Assembly (NCBI GenBank): GCA_030838305.1
Contig: JAUTWY010000502.1
Coordinates: forward strand, 1-6,748
Reading direction: 5' to 3'
DNA: 6,748 bases
Origin: Acidobacteriaceae bacterium
GTDB taxonomy: Bacteria; Acidobacteriota; Terriglobia; Terriglobales; Acidobacteriaceae
Made by a program: the position numbers and the translations under genes. How positions within the stretch are numbered: the stretch's first letter is position 1; each line of letters opens with the position of its first letter. Of this stretch, positions 1 through 6,600 are shown one piece after another. Under the pieces are notes generated by a model. That model was not told the origin of the DNA, did not search any database, and saw only the letters and a list, made by a program, of their open reading frames with translations.

Positions 1-1288
1 AGAATCAGGGCCCCGCGATTCTTCGTCCGAACTTCCTGAATTCTTTGATGAGCCGCACTTCACCGTTGCCGGGGTAACTGACACCACAAATTTAGGTGGT
101 CATGGCTCCGATACGATTGTCAGAAATCGGGAGGCGCTGGCTAAGGTAACGGCCTCGCTGAGCAAGCAACCGTTGGGCGCCGTCCCGCTTCGTTCCAACG
201 CCACAAAGGAAGAATCTTTGCGCGAAGCCGTTGAAAGCCAACCCGCGAACTTTGACGCGAATTATCAATTGGGAAAATTGCTTGTCGATGAGGGGTGGGC
301 GGCAGACGCTCTCGACTTTCTTGAACGGGCTTCACAATTGAAGCCCAACGACTATGACAGCAGCTACCGGTTGGCGCTGGCCCGTGCGAACACCGGTGAT
401 TATGAACGAGCGCGCACCGACGTTCAGGCATTGCTAACTGCGATCGATAGGTCCAGCCAGGAGAAGGCAGAGTCACATCACTTGATAGGCGAGGCCTGCG
501 AGAAACTTAATAATCCTCTGCAAGCGGTCCGAGAGTATCAGCGCGCGGCGGAACTGAATCCGGCCGAACCTTATTTTTTCGACTGGGGCTCCGAACTGCT
601 GTTGCACCACGCCGCGGAACCGGCTCTGGAAGTGTTTACAAAGGGCAATCGTATGTTCCCGCACTCCGCTCGGATGCTGGAAGGCCTCGCTGCATCCTGG
701 TACGCGCTTGGCTCGTACGATCATGCAGTGCAGCGTATCTGCGAGGCTTCGGATCTGAATCCCACTGATGAGAATCCCTATCTTTTCATGGGAAAAATGC
801 AGGCCCTCGAGGCCGCTCCGTCTGAGGCAATTATCGAACGCCTTGAACGATTTGTCGGGCTTCAGCCAGGGAGTGCTCTAGCCAATTACTATTACGCGGT
901 CAGCGTGTGGAAGCGGCGCAAATCGCCGGAGGACGGCAAGACTGTCGCAGAGGTGAAAGCCTTGCTGGAGAAGGCTCTCCAGCTTGATCCGACACTTGGG
1001 CTCGCTCATCTGCAACTTGGGATTCTCTATTGGGAGCGAAAAGATTTCTCCAGCGCGGTTGCGGCTTATCAACGTGCAATCCAGGCTACGCCCAGTCTGG
1101 AGGAGGCGCACTACCGTCTGGCGCAGGCCTACCGGCAGGTGGAAGAACCTTCGAAGGCGCAAGCGGAGCTGCAACTGTACGAAGAAATATCAAAAGAGAA
1201 GGCGGCCGAGATCGAGCGCCAGCGGCACGAGGTACAACAGTTTGTATACCAGTTGCGGGAGCCGGCGACATCTTCAAAACCGAATTGA
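1..1288 (+). CDS. TPR-repeat protein, 5' end missing (runs off left edge)
   Basis: The reading frame is open from base 2 to the TGA at 1286-1288, giving 428 visible residues, with no start of its own in the window. The TTG at 173 is internal: the 57 codons before it encode a structured segment including 'FFDEPHFTVAGVTD' and 'NLGGHGSD' (visible residues 14-37), a motif I recall from Acidobacteriota TPR proteins. From about residue 83 to 399 there are roughly eight tetratricopeptide repeats with the W/Y-LG-Y-A-A-P pattern. The clearest are residues 83-116 (YQLGKLLVDEG...LKPND), 157-190 (LIGEACEKL...AAELNP), 332-365 (LQLGILYWERKDFSSAVAAY) and 366-399. A charged helical tail (about 400-420, 'EIERQRHEVQQFVYQLR') closes the protein. 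TPR arrays are protein-protein interaction scaffolds; the partner is unknown. A signal peptide is likely in such proteins but would lie outside the window. The gene converges on the hydrolase gene at 1301. Confidence in the TPR class is high; its specific role cannot be told. Confidence 0.9.
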   Translation, partial: ESGPRDSSSELPEFFDEPHFTVAGVTDTTNLGGHGSDTIVRNREALAKVTASLSKQPLGAVPLRSNATKEESLREAVESQPANFDANYQLGKLLVDEGWAADALDFLERASQLKPNDYDSSYRLALARANTGDYERARTDVQALLTAIDRSSQEKAESHHLIGEACEKLNNPLQAVREYQRAAELNPAEPYFFDWGSELLLHHAAEPALEVFTKGNRMFPHSARMLEGLAASWYALGSYDHAVQRICEASDLNPTDENPYLFMGKMQALEAAPSEAIIERLERFVGLQPGSALANYYYAVSVWKRRKSPEDGKTVAEVKALLEKALQLDPTLGLAHLQLGILYWERKDFSSAVAAYQRAIQATPSLEEAHYRLAQAYRQVEEPSKAQAELQLYEEISKEKAAEIERQRHEVQQFVYQLREPATSSKPN

Positions 1289-1300
1289 GGTTCGCTCATT

Positions 1301-2380
1301 TCAATGAACGCTGGATGTCGTGGCGCTCATCAAGCTGACGAACATTTTATAAAATCTCTCCAGATCCAAATCCATCTGGATTTCGACAAGCTGGCCAGCC
1401 GGCTTTGGCTTATCTTTCGCGGTCCAAGTCAGCGTGTTCCCGTATCCTGCTCCACGGTCAAGGTCTACTTCCATGTAACGACTCTCACGCCCTGTGATTA
1501 GACTGGGATCGATCCATGCGGCCGCTGCGATTTCGTCCCACATAATGTCCGCGCCTGGGGTGAACATGGCAAAACGAGCGACATAACGCGCCAGGGCTGT
1601 TCCACTCGCCTCGATTTGCTGGGTGATTGCTGGCGTCAAGTGGGTCTTGATCGAGATATCGGTTGGTGTGCAGACCATCTTCTTCCAGGGTGCGCGCAAC
1701 ACGATCTGCGCCGCTTCCGGATCAAACCAGAAATTGAACTCGTGTCGGGGAGTGTTCGCAAATTCGGGATTATCCGTGTGCGGAGTGAGGCTCCCTCCCA
1801 TGAAAACCAATTCCTGCGCCAACTCGGCGAACTGGGGATCGATTGAGATTGCCAGCGCCAGATTGGTCATGGGCCCCCCCTCGTAGATGGTGACCTCGTG
1901 CGGATACTTATGAACCATCCGAATCAGGAAGTGAACTGCACCTTCGTCAGCGGGTTTGGCCGTGGGCTTGCCTTCCGGCAATGCGGTTACGACAAACGGC
2001 TCGTGCCACCAGCGATCATCCCACGCGCCCGCATAGGCGACTTTTCCGTAACGCTCCTGCCACAACTGACTCTCTTCGCGGCGACGCACTAGCGGAAACG
2101 TTGCTCCCGGCACTACGGGGATGTCAGTACGGCCGATGATCTCAAGCAGCCGCAGCGTGTGCGCGACTTCTTCGTCGCGCCACTGATCTCCGCTAACCAC
2201 GGTAATTCCCAGGACTTCCACTTGCGGGGATTGAATCATCATTAGAAGCGTCTGCATATTGCTGCCGCCGGGGCCGGAGCAATCTTCATTGATGATGACT
2301 TTGCGCCGCGGCTGGGCCGAGGCGAGTGAACTTACCGCCAGCAGTACCGCGACGGCCGCGACGAATCTCTTACCTTGCAT
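1301..2380 (-). CDS. Exported nucleoside-hydrolase-family protein, divergent paralog (hydrolase B)
   Basis: This is a 359-residue protein, longer than the usual 310-330 of inosine-uridine nucleoside hydrolases. The ATG at 2380 is chosen over the in-frame TTG at 2383 because AAGAGG (2387-2392) lies 6 nt upstream of the ATG. Residues 1-22 form a signal peptide (KR, hydrophobic AAVAVLLAV, ASA|QP cleavage), so export to the periplasm is expected. Family marks are visible: 'LGITVVSGDQW' (about 58-68), 'PVVPGATFPL', 'GGPMTNLALAI' with the metal-site Thr at 172, 'FMGG' (193-196), and 'EFNFWFDPEAA' with Glu214 and Asn216 matching the ribose-binding ExN. The C-terminal metal motif reads 'MWDEIAAAAWIDPSL' with Asp282 kept but Trp281 where most members have His. 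The N-terminal metal loop, normally DxDxxxDD, reads 'NEDCSGPGGSN' (31-41), so two aspartates are replaced by Asn and the loop is longer. The fold assignment is secure; classical Ca-dependent nucleoside hydrolysis is doubtful. It is the second gene of a tandem pair, 46 bp after its paralog, and is probably co-transcribed with it. Confidence 0.92.
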   Translation of the reverse strand: MQGKRFVAAVAVLLAVSSLASAQPRRKVIINEDCSGPGGSNMQTLLMMIQSPQVEVLGITVVSGDQWRDEEVAHTLRLLEIIGRTDIPVVPGATFPLVRRREESQLWQERYGKVAYAGAWDDRWWHEPFVVTALPEGKPTAKPADEGAVHFLIRMVHKYPHEVTIYEGGPMTNLALAISIDPQFAELAQELVFMGGSLTPHTDNPEFANTPRHEFNFWFDPEAAQIVLRAPWKKMVCTPTDISIKTHLTPAITQQIEASGTALARYVARFAMFTPGADIMWDEIAAAAWIDPSLITGRESRYMEVDLDRGAGYGNTLTWTAKDKPKPAGQLVEIQMDLDLERFYKMFVSLMSATTSSVH

Positions 2381-2386
2381 CAAGAA

Positions 2387-2392
2387 CCTCTT
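2387..2392 (-). promoter_or_regulatory. Ribosome binding site of hydrolase B
   Basis: On the minus strand AAGAGG is followed by TTCTTG and then ATG (2380-2378). The 6-nt spacing favours the ATG over the overlapping in-frame TTG at 2383-2381, which would leave only 3 nt. The site lies inside the 46-bp gap after the stop of hydrolase A, consistent with re-initiation on a shared transcript. I see no hairpin or promoter in that gap. Confidence 0.5.
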
Positions 2393-2426
2393 AGACTGGA
2401 AGGGGTTTACTTTGCTGGCGAAGGCT

Positions 2427-3530
2427 TCACCGCTTGCGCGAAGGCCGCGTCATCAAATCAATATAGAGCTTGTAGAATTTTTCCGCGTCGATGTCGAATT
2501 GCACATCGGCCAGCCGCAGAAACGGTGGGACTTTGGCCGTGGAATCCCAGAAGATGGTTTTGCCATAACTGGCGCCATGGTCGACATCGATATCCATGTA
2601 GAGCTGCTTCTTCCCCGTGATAATGGATGAATCAAGCATTGCCACGCCTGCAATCTCGTCCCACATATAGCCCGGCAGCGAGTACTTGTCGAGATATTGG
2701 GTCACCGGTGTATTCGCTTTGGCGATGGTGGCCTTCATCTCGGTGGTGAAGCGAGTCTTCACTGAGATGTCGATCGGTGTGATGGTTAATTTCTTCCACG
2801 GCGCGCGCAGCACGATGCGGGCCGCCTCTGGATCGAACCACCAGTTGAATTCACGTCGGGCATCGATCGCCCTGGTATCGATTCCGCCCTTGTCGGCATA
2901 AAGCCCGCCGCCCATCAGGACAAACTCTTTTGCCAGCGTTGCGACGGAGGGGTCCAGCTTCAAGGCGAGAGCGTAATTGGTCAGCGGACCGCCGGCCCAA
3001 AGCACTACCTCTCCCGGATACTTGTGCACCATTTGCACAATGAATTCCGCAGCGGTGCCGGGCGCCACGTGAATGTGAGGCTCCCCCTCCCGCATCGGAG
3101 GGACAACGTCCGGCGCATGATAAGGCTCATCGTAAATCGTGGAGCGGTTCGCCTCAAACCTTTCGGTCCAGCAGCCTTTGTATTCCAGCTTTCCGTAGAG
3201 CGCTTCCCAGCGCTCGCTTTCTTCCTTTGAGTTTAGCAACGGGAATTCCGCCCCCTGAATTACCGGGACGTCAGTTCGGTCGGCAATCTCCAGCAGGCGC
3301 AGCACATGCTGGGTTTCTTCTTTCGCCCACTGGTCCCCGCTGACCGTAGTGATGCCCAGAACGTCAAACTTCTCCGACTGCAGGAACACGAGGATGGCCT
3401 GCTGGTCGCTAGTGCCGGGACCGCGCGCGTCCTGATCGACGATGACCTTGATCTTCTGGGCCAGCGCCGTGCAACAAAACGTTATCGCAAGTAGAAATAC
3501 CAGCGCGAGTCTAGGCGTACAACGAGCCAT
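2427..3530 (-). CDS. Exported nucleoside-hydrolase-family protein (hydrolase A)
   Basis: This is a 367-residue protein from the ATG at 3530. The frame is open upstream to a TTG at 3593, but GGAGG (3535-3539) sits 4 nt before this ATG and only 1 nt before the adjacent ATG at 3533. The signal peptide also starts here (MARCTPRLALVFLLAITFCCTALA|QK, cleavage after about residue 24). The two Cys are not in a lipobox, so a soluble periplasmic protein is the better guess. Family marks are 'VDQDARGPGTSD' (31-42), 'LGITTVSGDQW', 'PVIQGAEFPL', 'GGPLTNYALAL' (Thr184), 'LMGGG' (205-209), 'EFNWWFDPEAA' (Glu227, Asn229) and 'MWDEIAGVAMLDSSII' (Asp291). Compared with the family's DxDxxxDD, the first two Asp and the last Asp (42) remain, the penultimate one is Ser41, and the loop is three residues longer. 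Trp290 replaces the usual His of 'HDP'. It is clearly paralogous to the next gene and retains more of the metal site. Cleavage of an N-ribosidic bond is the likely reaction; the substrate is unknown. Confidence 0.93.
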   Translation of the reverse strand: MARCTPRLALVFLLAITFCCTALAQKIKVIVDQDARGPGTSDQQAILVFLQSEKFDVLGITTVSGDQWAKEETQHVLRLLEIADRTDVPVIQGAEFPLLNSKEESERWEALYGKLEYKGCWTERFEANRSTIYDEPYHAPDVVPPMREGEPHIHVAPGTAAEFIVQMVHKYPGEVVLWAGGPLTNYALALKLDPSVATLAKEFVLMGGGLYADKGGIDTRAIDARREFNWWFDPEAARIVLRAPWKKLTITPIDISVKTRFTTEMKATIAKANTPVTQYLDKYSLPGYMWDEIAGVAMLDSSIITGKKQLYMDIDVDHGASYGKTIFWDSTAKVPPFLRLADVQFDIDAEKFYKLYIDLMTRPSRKR

Positions 3531-3534
3531 CATT

Positions 3535-3539
3535 CCTCC
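3535..3539 (-). promoter_or_regulatory. Ribosome binding site of hydrolase A
   Basis: The minus strand reads CGGAGGAATGATG. A strong GGAGG core is 1 nt from the first ATG (3533) and 4 nt from the second (3530). The second spacing is the more usable one, so translation most likely begins at 3530; the two choices differ by a single Met. The site also argues against the far-upstream TTG at 3593, whose extra 21 residues precede the signal peptide and look non-native. Confidence 0.6.
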
Positions 3540-3573
3540 GGTTGCGCTTGAATGGCAAATTGAGGCAGAAAAT

Positions 3574-3670
3574 TTAAGGGCAGACTGAATCAATCCAGTC
3601 TGCCGTGAGTTGAGAGACCTGATTCAATCACTGCCCTAGAACTTCAGCTTAAGGGCAAATTGAATCAACC
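3574..3670. repeat. Direct repeat: receptor 3' end echoed in the intergenic region
   Basis: The sequence TTAAGGGCAnAnTGAATCAA occurs at 3574-3593 and again at 3649-3668. The two copies agree at 18 of 20 positions and the two differences are transitions. The second copy is coding: read on the minus strand it gives LIQFALK, part of the conserved C-terminus of the receptor. The first copy lies in the gap before hydrolase A and contains one arm and most of the loop of the hairpin. The offset is exactly 75 bp, so the copy would read LIQSALK in the receptor's own frame, though stop codons intervene. Similarity does not extend beyond the copies, so this is not a full 75-bp tandem duplication. Confidence 0.65.
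3579..3604 (-). terminator. Hairpin downstream of the receptor gene, possible terminator or attenuator
   Basis: There is a perfect 9-bp inverted repeat, GGCAGACTG (3579-3587) and CAGTCTGCC (3596-3604), with an 8-nt loop. Read on the minus strand it begins 31 nt after the receptor stop codon and is followed by CTTAAATTTT, a weak, interrupted U-tract. On the plus strand no T-run follows, so the minus orientation fits. It could end the receptor transcript. It leaves only 48 bp before the ATG of hydrolase A, so if termination is complete the hydrolases would need a promoter in that short space. Partial termination, lowering hydrolase expression relative to the receptor, is equally possible. No convincing -35/-10 pair is visible. 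Confidence 0.5.
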
Positions 3671-6600
3671 GGGGATTGTTCACCGTCGAACTGATGACCC
3701 CAAAAGTGCTCGACTCAACATCCGATCCCGGTTGACCGAACTGTGAATGGTTGAATATGTTGAAGAACTCCGCCCTGAAGTCCAGCATCATGCCATCGCG
3801 ATAGGGAAGCACGAAGTGCTTGATGGCGGAGAAATCAGTATTCACAAAACGCGGGCCGTAGGCGGGAGCACGGGGCGCATTCCCGAGTTCTCCGTTAGCC
3901 GGGGCGGCAAAGCATTGCGTATTGAACCACTCGCTTAGCGTGGGGTGGCTGGACTTGGCGCTACACAACTGGTCTGGACGGTTGAAGTTGTTTCCGTTGT
4001 TGGTCAAGTTCGTACCGGAGTTGTTGCTACTAGCAATCATGAAAATCGGAAAGCCGGAGGTAGCTTTTTCAATAACGTCAACCTCCCAGTTTCCCAGCAC
4101 GGCATTGAGGGGTCCGTTCCAGGAAGAGCCGAACTGTTTGCCTTTTCCGAAGGGCAAGTCGTAGATCACACTAGCCGTAAAATTGTGATTGAGCTGGATT
4201 TGAGACAATGCCCAGTCGGCCCTCGTGGTTCCGGGTAGGGGCCAATAGGTTGCACCAGCTGTGGAGCCGAGGCCATCGTTGAATCCGGAGTCAAAGTTTC
4301 TCGCGTAGGTGTACCCCAAAAGTGCGTAGATGCCGTGCCGTGCACTCTTGGTCTCTGCCTTCACTTGGAGAGAATCATAGCGGGCAGAGCCAGAGTCGCT
4401 GGTGGCCGCCACGGTGGTGAATGGTCCGGCAGGCGCAACGGGTGTGCCGCAGCCAAGCGTATAACCGAGTACAGGGTCAAGACCGCCGGGACATGCGTTG
4501 GGCGAAGAGGCGTTCAGATTCATTCCGTCAACCAGAATGTGGTGGCTGCGAGATCCTGCATACCCAGCAGTGAGTACGATGCTGCCGGGGAACTGGTGCT
4601 CTATGCTTAGGTTAAATTGCTGAACTCGACCCTGTTTGAAATCAAGATTCTGGGACTGAACCGTTCCGGCGAAGCTGCCAAGTCCTGGCGAGGCGGCAAA
4701 AACCGGGAAGCCAGCGGAGGCGGGCAATCCGGTCGTGCCCAAACTGGCGCAGGCCGGCGGCGCGCCGCCCGAGTTCGGCGCTGAAAACGGACAGAGGTCG
4801 GGGAAGAAGAACGAGCCTACGGCCGATTCCATAAAGAACGGCGGATTCTCCCAAAGGCCCTGACCACCCTGGTTCCACGAGGAATCGTGGAAAATGGCGT
4901 AGCCTGCGCGAACTGCCGTAGTCTGGCTGCCCATCGGCTTCCATGCCAACCCAATTCTGGGCTCGAACGCCGTCTTGTCCATCTTGATCCCGGCCCGCGC
5001 ATCCGACCCCTGCCCAGGGATGAGGTAGGTCAGGGTCTGAATGTCGAAATTGGCCTGACGATTGTGCGCCTCAGTGATCGGTGTGACCAGGGCCCAGGCG
5101 AGGCCGAGGTTTACTGTCAGGTTCTTCGACACCCGCCAATCATCCTGCACGAAGGGTCGGATCAGCTTCCAGCGGCGGCCAGTTGTAGCGCCTTGGAATG
5201 TCTGATCGTGGAGACCCAAATCTGGCATACCCAGGAGAAAGTCCGCCATATTGTCGCCGCCGCCACTGCCGGCGAATCCACCCGACACAGCGCTCGTCCA
5301 CGTGTTGGTGTAAACCCAGAAACCGTCTTGGAACGCGTTGGTCTCGACGTTCATCTGCATGTCACGGAAGCCGCCGCCAACTCGGATGTCGTGGTTTCCG
5401 CGGATCATATCGAAGGAGTCAGAAATCGAGAAGACATTCGTTCCACCCTGGAACGGAGCAAATCCCCGATCACCCAGTGACCAGTACGGTCCCCCAATAC
5501 TGGTCGAAGTGAGGCCGCAACTAATACAGTCCTTCTTCGACTGCGAAAGGCCGGGGGGAACCACACCTAGCGAAGGACAACTGCTATCTAAGTTAGCGCC
5601 CGGGATGCCGAGGTTCGCGGATTCGCAACTGCGGTCGCCGAACGACAAAATGTGGTTGAATATCCGATTAAAGCCGGCGTTGAACTGGTTGATAGTGCGA
5701 TCGGAAAAGATATGGGTCTCAGACAAAGCGACGTTGCGACCGTGGTTGGTAATGTCTTGCGTACTGGCAAATGCGTTAGCTTCGGCGAACCCAGGGGAAC
5801 CGCCAGGAACAAAGGAAACGGCCTGATCATAGCTGAAGCGGGCAAAGACTGAATCTTTACTGGAGAAGTTGTGATCGAGGCGAATATCGAACTCTCCCTC
5901 GTTGAGTTTTCTCACTGGGACGCTGGTAAAGTTGAAGACTGATCCCGGAGCCACACCGGGGGTTGGAAGCGGATAAAGATTAACCATCTGCGATGTGACT
6001 GGGTCGAGGAGGTTCGACGGAATCTTGTTGCAAGGCACCCCGCCCGTTTGAGTCCCATCAGGATTCGCCGGAATGGCGGGACCCGTGCTCGACCCGGTGC
6101 ACATGAAAGCAGGCCGCGTCCCCGCAGTCGTGGCGTAAGGGTTAAACAGAATTTGTGAATAAGTTTGAGGCACAACCCCAAAGAGGTCCGCGGAAAAATC
6201 GCCTGTCCGCATTGCGGCTGTGGGTACAAAACCGTTGAACGGTACACCCCTTCGCTGCATCTTAGCCTGATAATCAATAAAGAAGAAAGTCTTGTCTTTT
6301 TGGATCGCGCCCCCTAGAGCGCCTCCAAACTGGTTGAGATTAAATTTTTCGCGCGACGAAGCGAAGTAGCTCCGCGCATCGAGTTTTGTATTGCGGAAAA
6401 ACTCAAAAAGCGATCCGTGAAACTGGTTGGATCCGGACTTCGTCGTCACCAGCACGGTCGGACCCGCTCGAGTGCCCCATTCCGCCGAATAGTTGTAGGT
6501 TAGAACCTTGAATTCCTGGATGGCATCAATCGAAGGCAGAATCGAAATGCCGCCGGCGGTCAGTTCGTTATTGTCGTTGCCATCGAGCAGCCAGTCGGTA

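Noticed and set aside
878..1338. Open frames overlapping the 3' half of the TPR gene on both strands
   Set aside because: The TPR frame is continuous and shows repeat periodicity to its stop; the alternatives are low-complexity Arg/Gly/Pro-rich translations with no ribosome binding site that I can see.
3459..3530. Possible lipoprotein signal in hydrolase A because of the Cys-Cys in its signal peptide
   Set aside because: The residue before the first Cys is Phe, not Gly/Ala/Ser, so no lipobox is present; TALA|QK is a good ordinary signal-peptidase site.
3531..3593. N-terminal extension of hydrolase A from the TTG at 3593
   Set aside because: It would put 21 residues before a normal signal peptide, passes through the hairpin and repeat copy, and ignores the GGAGG just upstream of the ATG pair at 3533/3530.
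3531..3635. Promoter for the hydrolase genes
   Set aside because: TTGATT and TTAAAT on the minus strand resemble -35 and -10 boxes but are only about 10 bp apart, too close for a sigma-70 promoter; no better pair was found.
4873..4892. Perfect 8-bp hairpin with a 4-nt loop (TTCCACGA / TCGTGGAA) inside the receptor gene
   Set aside because: It falls in the coding stretch FHDSSWN; a stem of this length is not rare by chance in 6.7 kb, and no U-tract follows.
4887..5826. Long plus-strand open frames (197 and 162 codons) antisense to the receptor gene
   Set aside because: They lie entirely opposite a clearly coding beta-barrel sequence, overlap each other in different frames, have Arg/Pro/Ser-rich compositions with no recognisable motif, and are expected as shadows in a GC-rich gene.
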